Origin: Endomychus coccineus
Taxonomy: Eukaryota > Arthropoda > Insecta > Coleoptera > Endomychidae
DNA length: 64,000 bases
Assembly (NCBI GenBank): GCA_958510875.1
Contig: OY294070.1
Location: 6,200,001-6,264,000 of the forward strand
Direction of reading: 5' to 3'
Shown here: piece by piece, positions 1 through 14,400 of the stretch
How the letters are laid out: every line of letters begins with the position of its first letter
Numbering within the stretch: position 1 is the first letter of the stretch
Made by a program: the position numbers and the translations under genes
Notes under the pieces: generated by a model
Database searches by the model: none
Told to the model about the DNA's origin: nothing
The model's input: only the letters and a program-made list of their open reading frames with translations

Positions 1-462
1 TTTCCGCTATTACCAAATGTTATTAATTTAACGTTGCAACTTGGAGTTCCGATCTTTACTCTATAACAAGCAATAAAATATGAGACGACGTCTAACCGAC
101 TGGGCTACCATCGCCGTTGCGGCATCAACATTGAATTGGTATATCAACTGTTAGAAGCCGCTTGGGGCGTCCGATAGCTGGACGAATAAAGAAAAAATAA
201 CTCGTCCAGTTAGATTAGGTTAAATTTGTATGGGGCTTATGGGCTTTTAGGAGCCTCACCATCGCGCCCTTTGCATATCTATTGTGTATGCCCTCTTGTT
301 ATGTTAGAGTTCCCTGTCTAGACCCGTCTTCATTACTATACTCCATAGGCCAGACCTTAGGTTGTGGTTTTTCCTCCCCTATCTATCCATTTTTGGCAGA
401 ACTTTCCAGTCTTCTGAACAAGTACACACACGTTGTATACATCATTTTTGTTTGGGTTTAAG
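1..462. other. upstream intron of tweek, no gene seen
   Basis: No open frame with recognisable similarity was found. The stretch ends in an acceptor (TTTAAG at about 457-462) that opens the first tweek exon seen here, so it is read as the 3' part of an intron whose 5' end lies outside the window. Its composition resembles old repeat sequence, but I could not assign a family. Confidence 0.5.
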
Positions 463-3400
463 GTGTGCATTACATCTCACAAAGGGTCAATATGCCTCTC
501 CTAAGACTGCTTCATCAAATTAGTAACATGTATCAGAACGTGAAAGATGCAAAGAACGAATTACACGATCAACAACCGTTGGACGTGAGAAGACCAAAGA
601 CAAGTGCTAGCGATCACGTGGACATCAAGCATCATTCTTCTAGTGAGTATAAAATTACTATTATTGGTTGGTTTTCCGGGATTTAGTTTTTTTTCGAAGG
701 TTATAACCTGTAGGTTGAGCAGAATTCAGGGTCTCGACAAGCTGTAACTTGGTCAAACATCATTTAAGGTCAAAACTTAAGTTAGAAATAATTTAACAAT
801 ACAATCATCCAATGCCGTTTGAGGTATTTTATTAATCTCTGTGCGTATATAAACATTCAGACCTTCGTAATTATTCAATCTGTTTCAAAGACTTTCCCTT
901 GAATATAGCCCCATAAGAAGTCGAGTAGCTGCAGGTCCGGAGCTCTAGATGGCTATTCGATTACGCTTGTTACATCGATTGTCAAATCTCCCACATTTGG
1001 TACTAAATGTCACACAAAGGCCGAAATGAAATTTGATTTGTTCTAAAAATTTCTCGTAATTAATGATAAAACACCAGCTAACTTCCGATTTCTATTCGCA
1101 GCTTCTGTGATACACGATATGAATCACGTGAATCTGTCCAAACAGCTGAGTATGAAGATATCGGATCCTGGCTCGTACACCTCGCAGCAAAAACCGATCT
1201 CGCCTTCGCCGAGCTTACGTTCCAGACCGCAGAGTTTCGCCCAGAAACTGATATCGACCAGTAAGAGCGTCAGAGGGTACGTCAATTTGAGCGAAGGTGT
1301 AGGAACGCCCATAACCGTGAGTAGTACATCGGTTTCAGCACAGGAACACACGATGGTATCTTCGGATAAGACTACGGGGCGATGTTGGAAAACGGTCTAT
1401 CATCTTTTAGATTTGTACAGTAACATGCCGGACACGAAGCCTCTTAGCCACAGGTTAGAATTTTTTTAATAACGAAGATTCCGCTTTAACCGAATCGTAT
1501 TTATGGTTTCTCGATTGTGATTTATTGTATTTTTCAGATTTTCTCTGGGCAATTGCGACATTTCAGAACATTACAAAGGTAATAGAAAATACGATATTTT
1601 AACTGAAATAAAATCGACAGAAGATATAGATAAAGCGGAATATACGCCTCCTTTGCATTATCGAAAAGACATCAGTAAGTTATGCATGCATTCTGTATAA
1701 AAAGCATGAGCATGGCTTATTAACTAGAAAAATTTGGCATGCAATTTTCAACCTTACAGTTGAATTTCACGAAATCACGATAACAAATAATAGCACGATT
1801 TTGCTTGAAAACAGGCATGCAATTATTACACAATTTGTTTATCTCGCAACTTATATCGAAACTAGGAATCCATGTTTCCAATTTTCGTTAAAATTGAGCA
1901 TAATATATTGCTTCAAATTTGGCTTAACACGTAGCGATTTTTGCCTCTGAATATAAAATCAAATGTAAAAACACGTAGGCTTAAGTAACCATTAAGTCTC
2001 GGACTGCTATAAAAATTTTGATATTTCGCAAAGATGTCAGTTGTCTTTTCTCATTCATAGCCATCTCTATTACAGCCAAACATCTTCCAGATAACTCACT
2101 CGAACAAAGAGGTATATTCCTGCGGATTCAGCTACACCATTCAATTTCAATTTCAATTTATTCGTTTATGAAAACAGTACAAAGACACAGTATTTGATCA
2201 AACTAGTCAGTAACAGTCAAACAATTAAAAATCAATTGAATTAAGTATTGAATACATACCTATATTAATTATTAAGCACAAGGTATATGGGTAATCAATC
2301 AAGAAACATTTACACAATTAAATATAAATATTATAACACGAATTAAAAAACATTCAATTTGGTATGCATAAATATTAGTACACGAATTATAAAACATTCA
2401 ATTTACAATGTAAACTGGAAATTAGGCACTCCTTAACGGAATATAATGCATGTTTTAGTAAATTTTTTAATATTTTCAATGGGGGATATTTATTCACAAA
2501 ATAATTATAGCAGATTATACCTTCTTAAATATGACAACTCTCTCTCCAACCGATAAACGTGAGAATGGTATGTGAATATTTTCATTCATACTGTAAAATA
2601 TATTATTTCTAATGTGAGTCTATTCCTGGTTTTTGATATTCAGCACCAGTTGATAGATGTACATACAAGGAAGAGTAAAAAATTGGAGTTTTATTATAAA
2701 AAGTGATTTGCAATGACACTTCGATTTAGCATTCAAAATACATCGGAAAATATTCTTCTGAGCCTATGTGGGAACAATTACCCCAGAATACAACACCGTA
2801 ATTATGTGTTCCTTAGCATTCTTATCATATAACATTTGCTACTCAATTTGCTTACGATGCTTTTTCATTTTGTTTCCCATTTCAATCTATGGTCTATTAT
2901 CATTCCAAGGAATTTAATTTCATATATGTCTTCAATTGTTGTAAGATTCATCCTGATAATTGAACTGAAATTATAGTTTATGTTCTTCTGTTTGAATAGC
3001 ATGAAAAAGGTTTTCTTTTCATTAACTGTTAATCCATTGTTCACCAGCGATGGAAACTATTAGCACAGCTATTTGCCTTTGCTATGGAGCTGTTTGATTT
3101 TTCTTCGGTAGTAATTTGGTTTGTATCTTCGGCATATAGTATAGTTCTGTATCACCACATGACTGCTCTAAATCAAACATAAAAACTGTAAACAATATTG
3201 GACCCAATATTGGCCTTGTGGCACACATCTATTTATCTCCGATGGATTAGATTTATAACAGTCATACACTACAATTTGTTGCCTATCTATTAAGTAGGAT
3301 TACATCCATTGAGAACACCTCTTATTCCATAGGAGTACAGTTTATTTAGTAATAACTTATGTTTAACTGAATCGAAAGCTCGGGCTAGATCAAAATATAA

Positions 3401-5493
3401 AGCAACTCGAATTTTTTTATTGTTCATGCACTCATACAAGGTTGAACATAGTATTTTTTTCATTGCTCCTACAGTCGATAAACCACTCCTAACTCCATGT
3501 TGGATGTCGGGGAGAAGATGCTTCTGTTCTAGAAATCTTGCCAGAGAAATATTTCTATAGTTATTAATATCTGTAACGGATCCCTTGTTTTTGAAAACAT
3601 TTGCATATAAAATAGCTCCATTTAATAGTCTTGTTAATAGATTATTGAACGTCCCTTGATGCAGCTAAATTACCAATCAAGTAGAGAAACTTCAGCATAT
3701 AGCGTTAGACGATGGTTACGAGAAATCTTGGATCAATAACTCTTCATGCCAATTGCTCTCTTACACTGCCAAAAGAGTATCATAGCATTTTGGCCCCTAG
3801 TCTCCAGTTGCTTCTGCCAGAGGAGTTTTTTGTCCAGGGTGACTCCCAGATATTTCACTGTCAACCGGCTGGCTCCCGATTACCTTTTTCTTCAGAGGCT
3901 CGATTTTGTATGCTAATGGTAGTTTTCTCCAGCTAAATGAAGAGTTTCTTCTCTATAAACCAGGCTTCTATAATTATCAGTTTGTTGGACAAGCTCCTGC
4001 AAGGTACCCTCATAGACTCCTCTGGAGATTAGGGCGGTGTCATCTGCATAACCCACCGCCTTAATACCAGCACGGTTTAACTTTACTATTAGCTCATCCA
4101 CGACCAAACTCCGTAAAAGGGGGAAGAGTACCCATTCCTGTGGACACCCTTCTGAAACCGACCCTTTCGGAGTATAACTTTGTCAAGTCGTAGGAAGGTG
4201 TCAATTTTCAAGGCTATTCCTAATTATCCACCCTATTACCAGGTCTCTCCGCCGCTTGTTTATAAAAGCTCCTAGAGGCTTTTTAAAGGCCCCCTCTATG
4301 TTAAAGAAGGCACTAATGCAGAGTCCCTCCACTTCAGCTGTTGCTCTATAAAGTCAACAACCGAGTGGAGGGCCGTTTCGACGGATCTGTCCTTCTGATG
4401 AGCATGTAGTTCCTCGTGAAGGGGGTAATGCTTCAGAGGTCCTGCCTTAAGATACCAGTCTACAAGCCTCTCTAACGTCTTCCACAAAAACAACGTAACA
4501 CTCGTAGGCCGGTAATCTTTGACGTTTACATAGCTCTTCTTAACCGCTTTAGGAATGAAGGTCACATGAGTTCTCTTCCAGTCCTTGGACGAGTGACCTA
4601 CCGCAATAGAATCCCTCAATACCCCAGTCCAGGATTGAGTCCAGACATACTGGAAACAATCCATCAGGGCCCGCTGACTAGATCGCCAGAGATCAGTTTC
4701 TCCCCCAAGTCCTCCCGGTGAGGTGGGTTTAGCTGTCACTCTTCCGAATATGTATAAGCGAAAAAGCAATTTAATGCGTTTAAATTTCATCTCCTTTTTT
4801 CATTACTAAATCCAAATAGTATTTACAGGCACATTTCGTTTTCTCTGATTATGGTTACTTGGTAGCGCTGACTAAAGATATGAATGAATGTAGTAGATCT
4901 TAGATAAATATTTTATTATTTGTACAAATTAAATCAAGGAATTTCGGTACCTTTTTCAAAATGTTATAGATTATTTGTAATTTACACTGTCAAATCTAGT
5001 GATGAGCAATCATAGCATGTGTCTTAGTCTTTCAAAATGTTCAAGACCAAGACTGATTTTACTCATCACTAGCAAGTATGCAAAATAACCAATTTGTGTT
5101 TAACAATTTCCACATAAATCCAAAATTTCTGCACATATTGAGTACCGTTGTTTTTCAGCGTCTTTGACGACGAACGAACACACCAAACTCGTGGTGTTCG
5201 GGGTCGCCAGAATCCATCGCACCAAACTGTTGGCCACCTTGTCCGGGCTCAAGCTCGAGGCGGAAATAACCAGCTTACATTCCAGTTTGACGTGCCGTAA
5301 ACGGTCATCACCCGCCATGTTGGAATATTCGCTTACGGGACAAGTGGGTCGCACGTCGATCGTCTTGCTCGAAGAAGTCACCCCCACCTTACAAACCGTC
5401 GTGAAGGTTACCATTGGCAAGTCGCAAACGTTGTATTCGAGCGTGTCGAGACGATCTAAAGATAAAAATGCCGGACTGTTGACCATCGGAGCC
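463..5493 (+). CDS. tweek: tweek exons 1-5 of this window
   Basis: Exons are 463-642, 1102-1453, 1538-1578, 1623-1676 and 5159-5493. The first enters with two bases of a split codon and reads VHYISQRVNMPLLRLLHQI. Exon 2 is Ser/Thr-rich and probably disordered. Exon 5 carries the conserved block LVVFGVARIHRTKLLATLSG followed by QVGRTSIVLLEEVTPTLQTV. Exons 3 and 4 are separated by an intron of only 44 bases; reading straight through would meet a stop, and using the acceptor at 1620 instead of 1622 would also give a stop, so this placement is the only one that keeps the frame. Intron 4 (1677-5158) holds two retrotransposon fragments. Intron 1 (643-1101) shows nothing. Confidence 0.85.
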
Positions 5494-8400
5494 GTAAGTA
5501 AAATTTCAGATTGATTTACGAGGGTGGGTGGGGTGACATGTTTCTGTTACACGTAGAGGGCATCATCAACAATTATAATGGATTGTTTATCAGTGGCGAC
5601 TCCTCGAAGGAGGCTCAGCCTCCTCACCAATTTATCTTAATGATCATTCTCCATTTTATTTCCTGTTTCTCTGATAATTCTTTAAATTTTACAATTAATT
5701 CCCCGTTCTCAGTAGTTATTTTTAATCTGGCAACAGTGGTCAGAGGCTAGATTCTCTATATATCTCAAACGCTAAATACGTGTGGTCAACACAGTTGCCG
5801 TTTTTCCAACCAGTCCAACTGCCAAATAGGGTAAAACAGCGGATATGGCAACATGCTCTGTAGGCTAGCTTCTCGTTCGCACTGGGTCGAAATACGATTA
5901 CTTCCTGCCCTGCGAGCTGCGAGGCGGCGACACGAGACACGTGTTCCGTCAGTTGCTGTTTTTGTTCCGCGAAGCGAAGTAAGGTTAAGTTATAATTTAT
6001 CTGTTCCGTGAGTTATTTAACGTTAAAATGTGCAGTTGCTGACTTCTTAGAAAATCCATTTAGTGGATTAACATATTACAGAAAAGTGTTTTTTAAAATA
6101 AACGGCCTTTACCGGATTTGAAAGGATTAGTGATGACAGGTATGTTTCAAAATCGAAATACACAATAAATTATATTGCTTGCTATTTACATCTGATACAA
6201 CTTCATGTTGGGGGCACTCGGGTTATGATGATTTGAAAAATTTAGCTCGTGGTATAGACAGACATGAAAAATCGCAGGAACATATTACATCGAGTATTGA
6301 GTTTAAATTAACCGGTAAACAGAATATTGTTAAAGGAGGAAAACATATAATTTGGTAGACAAGAAACTACATTATAAACAACTTTTTTTAAGAAATTTTA
6401 GATACTATTAAAGGTCAAATTGAGATTCGATTTTCCGATTTACATGAATTGAAGTTTTTCGACTTGACGAATAGAAGATTTTTCGAATCTTTTTCAAAAG
6501 AGTTTCCCAATACACTTTTAGATAACTTAGTTCTAAAATATAAATTTTTTGATAAAATAGCACTGCACAATGAATTATGCGTTGTATACTCGGATAAAGA
6601 TATTTTAGGCCAGTACGACATTCACGCCGATATGATAAAATATATGATAGACAATGATTTGCAACAAGTTTTACCTCAGTTTTATAAACTACTTGGCAAC
6701 AGTTAATTTTGTCATTGAAGTAGCTGGTACGGTCGCTGTGCAAAGGTTTAATTTATTGGCTGAATAGAGTATATTTTTACAAAAACGTTTTATGTCCAGC
6801 CTCTTCTCTTAAAAAGTTCACGAGCCGCCACTGTTGTTTATTATGATTTTATTTAGCCCCTCTATTGGTAATGAATTGTTAGTTTTATGATTCTTTTTAC
6901 GCCTTCACGTTCGGATGCCAAGTATAAGGTAATTTTGTTATTAAATTACACTTATACTTGTGTTTATATTAGAGGTATTTACCCCTTAAATATTTTAATA
7001 ACATTTTAGGTTATATGTTGTTACTGAATGACGTGGATTGTGCTCGAGATGATTTTTTTTTTTTTTTGCGGAGGTGAAGAAAACCCTTTATGGGTAGGTT
7101 ATGAACCTTTGGGCCTCATGATATACTGTGAGAGTCGCCATTCCAGGCATCCTCACTAAAAACTTCACCCCCTTTGTTGGCAGTTTCGGTCTGCCAGTAT
7201 TTTTTCCAAAAAAAAAATCTCAGAACCTTTTTTCCGATTTTCGCCACAGACAAAATGCTATAATAGGTTGCAAAGTTGAAATTATAAATTTTGATAGGTC
7301 AACATAGACATTCCCCAACATCCGGTGGCCTTACACGGAATGGTCACCAGAAGTAGCAAACAAATCAGCTCCACGCTGCAAGAACTGAGAATTCAAAGAA
7401 CAGCCAGTCGAATGTCCAGAGGAGGGGCTCAACCCGACGATGAACCACAATTTTCGCCCAATCATCCGGCTCAAGATGGACACGCAACTTCCACATTCGA
7501 TAAGAATAACGTGGAAGGAAAAAGTTTGCTTCAACCGTTGGTTATGCAGTTTTCGGTGATTTTGCAGGTAAATTTCTAACATATCAAGTCGGTATTATTA
7601 TTATTACTAACTTACTAGCTATATATTTCTTGATTTTCGCTGAAATTTGGACCTCCAAGATGAACTATATTAGAGCCAGTTGCGAGTGTCGTAAACCTTA
7701 AATTATATTTTAAAAATAAATGGCATTCTGGATTTTGTATTCACTAAAGCCACAATTACGTCCATTTGGTCAAATTGTATCGATTTTATTTCCAATGGCT
7801 GTATCTACCCGATTCAATGCGAGTGAGAGTGAGATGAGTGAGAAAGACGAGGATGGATGAGACCGCTCGGTATTTTTTTTATTATTGTTTTTACGATGTG
7901 ATTTAAGTTTTAAGCGGTTAAAATCAAATATTAGTACTATGCAGAATACTTTATAAGAAAATAGTAGACTGGATGTTCAAAAATTTAATGGAAATTTATG
8001 CTGTTACCTATTCGTACTTGGGAAAACAAGCATTATCCTTTCGTGATCATTATGAAGATCTGTCGTCCAATAATCGCGGAAATATTAAAGAACTACTTTT
8101 TGAGTACATATAGCTATAACAATCAATATTGCTCTCATTGTCTGTAGCTCTATATGTCCATTTGTGGCGGAAATTCATTTTTTATATAGTTTTTTTTGTT
8201 TTATTTGCCACTAAAAATTACTGTATAAAATAGTGATCTCAGAAAATGAGAACGAAAACTCACCCGGTATTTTACTCTTGTAAAGGCTTTCTTCATAGCT
8301 GTCCTGTAACGGATTGTTTATGTTGTGTGGGATCGAGATAAAGAATTTATCCTTGATGTTCAGTGAGTGACACTTAGCTTTGTATATAAAGATTTCAATT

Positions 8401-11400
8401 CCCATCTCGCTAAAGAGGATATTCTTCCAGAGTTTGAGCATCACCGCCGCCCTCCTTCCATCGCTTCAAGCTCAATACAAAATGGACCAAGTGAGCAGCA
8501 CCGGTTTTACCGGAAGCAAAGCCAAATTCACCGTGGAGTTGCGACATCATTCTTTGAGTTTCACCACCAAATTGCAGGTATCTTGGATAGTAGACTTCCG
8601 CGGACAGCTAATCTTGAAAAATCTTGTCTTCCGGATGGATTCCGCGTCACAATAGCTCGACTTGATGCCGACGTTTCGCCAACCATTACAGGTGGCATCT
8701 TCAGGGCAGGCTTGAGGCTTGAACTGAAACAGTTTCAGTTCAAGCCTCAAGCCTGCCCTGAAGATGCCACCTGTAATGGTTGGCGAAACGTCGGCATCAA
8801 GTCGAGCTATTGTGACGCGGAATCCATCCGGAAGACAAGATTTTTCAAATTGCAGGTACATCGATTTAGTTTAACTTTCAATAACAAATTCGCAGTAATT
8901 CCATTATGTTATCTAAGTCAGATGAATCGAATATATTGTTATGATTTCATTTCCTAAAAAACATAAAATAAGAAAAATTGAACTTACCGAACATTAAAAT
9001 CAGAAAAGAATGATAAAATATATAAAATATGGAATTTAAAACATTATTAAAAGTTGAATTGTAGATAGTATAAGGTATTAAACAATGTAGAACAAAATAA
9101 ACCATAATGTAAATAGAATAAGAAGTGTAAACAAGAAAACAGTGAAAATGGATAAACGTACAGTGATAAGAAAGAAGAAATCATAATTGAAATGATTCCC
9201 AGACTATCATAAGATAGCACAAACTATTAAAATACGTTATAGATTTAAGAAATGGCAAATGTCAAATTTGATATAAATATTGGAATAATCAAGTTAATAT
9301 TAACCTAATCATAGGTTATCTAATACCAAAATGTGTGGAAAAATGTAGGCAATATTAATTCAGATAGCAGAAAGCATAATCACTTTAAATAATTTGAAAA
9401 TCTTCAATAATTCAAAATGTTTAGAATACTCTATTCTGATTGATCGAGACATTTAAGAAACGTCAAATAGGTCAACAATTAGAAGTTATGTCAGTTTCAA
9501 CAATCACCAAAGCATCCTTGATAAGCAAAGAAAACATTTCATTGGTCAATTATGACATCAACTTGCGTCCTTTTGGAAGCCCTATAAAAGGAAACAGGAA
9601 GGAAGCTAGCTCAGTCTTGCAATAACATCTAAGATCCAAGCATCTTCTGCAGCTCAAGCATATTTCCATAACCTTAGTTTTTGAATAACATCGGAGAACT
9701 CAAGTAGTCTCAGTAGCTTCGATAAGTTAAAGTGACCGAAGCTAGTAAAATATTTCTACGAATCAAGTAGTGTTCTTGAATCTTCATAACAAAGTAAGGT
9801 TATAATAACCACAGCTAATAAATAGCATCGTATAGTATCCAGTCTTCGATAAAGTTCCAGAATATAATTGAAGAATTTTTATGTTTTATATCTTGAAAGA
9901 ATAAAACCAAGTTAACAATTTATCATCAACAGTTCCTGAATTTCAAAAGAAGTAACCACGTAGTTTACCTGTGTTTGTGAATGTTTCAAAGCAGAGTAAT
10001 TGTGTTTTTAAAGTGATAAATTAAAATCATCAAGAATATACAAAATCAAATGAACATTGCCTACATTTTCCATCATATAATTGGATATAACTTAAAAGTA
10101 AGTTTGTTTATAATATCATCCTTGTAGCATCATTTGTATATCTGAAAGTAAGATTATTGTTTATAAATAATAAGTAATATTAACCAGTTTTGGAGGTTAA
10201 GCATAGAATTGTAGAACATAAAACAAATCGCAAGATATAACATAGAATCATTAATTTTAAATATAGAACTTTTAACATTCTAACAAAAATATTCCATAGA
10301 ATATATTAAAAGAACATTTCAAAATCAAATCAAAAATATAAATTCAAATCAAAACAAAATAAAGAAAGCTAGCCGGAATATTAAAAAAGGAAAATTTCAT
10401 ACAAATATAATTCATAGAAGTTTATAAATAAAAAAAAAAAGTAAAGCCATTTTATAACAATATATTTATTATATAATTTAAGGGCACCAACAGCCAGAAC
10501 GAAAAAGCGGAGGCCAATTTACCATCCGAAGCGAGTATAGCTCTACCGGCGATACACGTTTCCGCCGAATATATACCCGAGAACGCGGCGTCCGGCATAA
10601 GAAGCGAAGGAGTCGTTTACCGACCTGGCGGTTATCTGAACGCTCAAGCCGACATCGGCATCTTCAAGCACAGTTTGACAACCGATTTGCTCAACCATCT
10701 CGTGTTCGTTCAGAAAGTTTTCATGAAGGTAAGTTGACGCTAATTTATGGTGTGTCTTGATTTATCGATGATGTCGTTCGTAATAGGAAGTGAACGAAGT
10801 GGTCCAGAGAGTATACGGTGGAGAGAGGCCTGTACCGTTGTGGTTGGAAGACTCCGAGGAACCGTCGTCTCTGACGAGGATTTTATTTTCGCTGATAATC
10901 AAGATACAGGGCATCGAATTGACGGCTACCACTGCTGGTAGTTCGGCGGTTCGTCTCGAAACAGGTTCGTTATTTTGCTACAAATATTTCAGCATTCGGT
11001 TGTCAGTTGAGCGTTTTAATTCTCAAATGCTTAATGATTAAATGAAAGAACAGTTTTTATACCACTTGTGTAGTCAAAAGTATAGAATAAAACATCATCG
11101 GGAATTTTGAAGCAGGTAGATCTCGGGAGGTACAGTGTAAATCTAAAAATAATTATTATTTAATATTCTAAGAGTGCTTTTAAAGACAAAGGAAAAGATC
11201 TCTTTGGTATACAAGACACGTAATTTTTTTGCTTAGTGCTTGATCAAATCTAGTGATCTTAAAATGACACACTATAAATGAGAAATAATCACCCTTATCC
11301 ACTAAAAATACTGTTGGAAGAACTGAAGACCTTCCAGCTACCAAGTAGCCATCATCAGAGTTGACTCAGCACTTAAACAGTATTTTTAGTGAATAAGGGT

Positions 11401-14400
11401 GATTATTTCTAATTTAAAGTGTCTCCACAGTGTGAACTTTTTCATAGTTTAATAGTAACATGACACGTTAATCTTTATTGCTATCTCTACGCTATAAAGA
11501 TCATAAGGAGCTGCTGGGATGTAAAGATCCCTAGCATGGATATGAAAGACTTCATAAGGATACTAGGGATCGTGGGATTCGCCTTCATGGAGAAGATGCA
11601 AGCTTGAGTTTTGTTTTTTTTGTTCAAAATCGTTGTCAGATCTCTATTAATTGCGTCAACCTGTCTCTCTCTCTCTCGATTCATTGGATGGTATAGAGGC
11701 CCTAGATGAGGAAGGGGTATGATGTGTACCATCACTTCCAACATATCGTTTATATGGAGCAGAAACAAAGTTGGTGCAAAGACAGATCCCTGTGGAACAC
11801 CAGCGTTGATAGCCATTGTATCGGAGAATACCACATGGTGTGATTCTGTCGATCGTAAGATGACACGTGAATCTTTATTGCTTAGTCGTCGATCATCAAT
11901 TCTGTTAATGTAATACAACATTTACTTGAATCTTTTTTTACCAAAGGTGAAGTCGTTTTCGAATTAAACAACAGAAGCCAAAACGTATCGGGGACAACGC
12001 ACAACAGCACGGCCGCTAAATTTTTCGGCAAAGCTCAAGTCGACCTGAAGTTATCTTTGGGCCAACTCATAAGAAACGCAATTTTCGAAGAAGCAGAAGT
12101 GGAGTTCCAACCGGTGGCCTTCTTCAACACAAGAATTGGACTGACGAACGCTTTCCAAGTAAGTTGTTTTTAAAACTAATAATCAAAACTTGAGTGAAAG
12201 ACGATTTAGTTTATTTTTTCGCAAGATTCGCATCGTCAGTTGCAGTTTTTTCACCGTTCATTCCAATTCTAGGGTGAAATAGTGGAAGGGGAAGACAAGG
12301 AAGTTGTCTTATTGACTCTGAAACGTCCTTTGGTTTACGTACAGCCTGCGGCCATCGATAAAGCCATCCTCGTATGGTTGAACTACAAGAACGCTTACGA
12401 TTATTGGAACGAGAAAAGGGCCAACCTAAACAAAGAAGTGTTATCCGCTACGCAACAAGTGTACGAAAAGTTCCAAATCGGACAGTTGACCAGTCAATTG
12501 GGGACGCCCCATTTGGGCACTTTGTTCATGCAATTGACCGTCGAAGATATGGGAATATGTCTGCCATTGAATCCTCTACCGATCACTTGGAATCAGAGGA
12601 ATTTCTACGAAGACAGTCGCGGTGCAGTTGTTGTTACGTTGGAAAATACCAGCATTTCAGGTTAGGGTCCGTGTGCGTTTTGACAGCAGTTAAACAATTG
12701 ATTTTATTCTTGCAGCCTGCAGTTCTGGATCGCTGGTGAGCAAAGGGAAGTTTTCGAATCTCTGTCTACGATTTGCCGATGATTTCGAGAATTCCTTCGA
12801 CGATTGGAAGCCGGATATGAACGATTCTTCCATTATGAATCTATGTGTGGTCAGCGATGGAACCTACGAGGTCTGCAGCCGTACGATAGCAGCAAAACAA
12901 CCAAATGGTATGTGGTACTTTTTTTTGGGAAAATATGAAAATTGCCGAAGGTTAATGTAACTGATCTCAGAAGGTTGTGGATACCAATTTCGGGTGTATT
13001 AATCATGTTAAATCCGATTTGATAATGTATTTATCTAAGGGATGGCGAAAATTCAGGGTTTCGGAACACAGCAACATGTTTCCTCAGCGTCTGAGTTGAA
13101 AACTAATGGTAGAATCGAATTTCCCATCCCTGAGAGTGTATTGTGACGACGTTACATCGGAATCGATGAGATCGACCAAATTCAATATTTTTCCATACTT
13201 ACCCCTTTAGTCGAGTCAAATAGGTATTAAAACAGGAGGCCGTCTTACGAAAATCGTTAGATATGAACCGATTATGATGAAACAAAGTGCATTCGATTCG
13301 GGATGACGTCTAGAAAAAAGTTACCGGTTAGTTTTTTGTGTAAATTTGTTATTAATTTTTTAAACAAAAAATTGACCAATTTTGTGGCTAATTATTGGGA
13401 AAATTTAGTCGGGGGTTTTCGGGGTCGCTGATTACGATTCTGAACTCAGATTGGCCAAAATCGAACTCCCCAGCTGGTAATTGGCCACTTTAATTGGGAC
13501 AAAGTGACCATTTTTTTTAAATTTCATCAAAAATAGCCAGGAAAAATCACTCGGGGGTTTTTGGGGTCGCCGATTACGATTCTGAACTCAGATTGATTGG
13601 CCAAAATCGATCTTCCCAGCTAGTAATTGGCCAGTTTAATTGGACAAAATTGTTCATTTTTTCTTAATTTCATCGCAAATAGACAGGAAAAATTACTCGG
13701 GGGTTTTCGTAGTCGCCGAGTACGATTCTGAAGTCAAATGGTCCAAAATCGAACTCCTCAGCTGGTAATTGGCAGGTTTAATTGGACAAAATTGACCATT
13801 TCCAAAATTTCATCAAAACTAACCAGAAATCCACAGTTAGGGGTTGTGGAGGTTGTTGTTGTATGTTAAATGTTTAAACATTTGTTAAAAGGGGGTCGTT
13901 ACTAATTTAAATCAGAAACAAAATCGAATTCTAATTTTTTTATTTTTTAATTTGAAATAAATTCCCGCTCATCTAAAATTTTTTTCTATCTTCTCTACTC
14001 AGTCTTTTTATATTCCACACAGCATCTTTTACGTATACTATGGACATATACGTCCATTTAATATTTTGATCTTAAAATTGCTGTTATCATCCTAAGAAAT
14101 TGAAAGAGAGTACACCTATAAATAAAACAACACATTTTTGAATAAATATTATTTCCATTACTTAAATTATTCAACTAAACTTTGTATTTTCAAAATACAA
14201 ATTTGTAAAAAGTAAAAAAAAAACGCTAAAGAAGAAATTGTCGACTTATCGTCCTTACCACCAAAATTGGATGCGTTTATGGAACATTTGAAAAGGGTTT
14301 ATTTTCAAGTTCAAAGTTGAATTGGTGTATTAGTATTGAATCCAGAAGAGTGGGGATGGAAAAAAGTAGACGGAGTCTTACATCCTGTAAAATTGAAGTT

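Noticed and set aside
8547..8861. Minus-strand open frame of 104 codons, mirrored by a plus frame with the same residues
   Set aside because: It is produced by the perfect palindrome; both strands read the same sequence. It is element sequence, not a gene.
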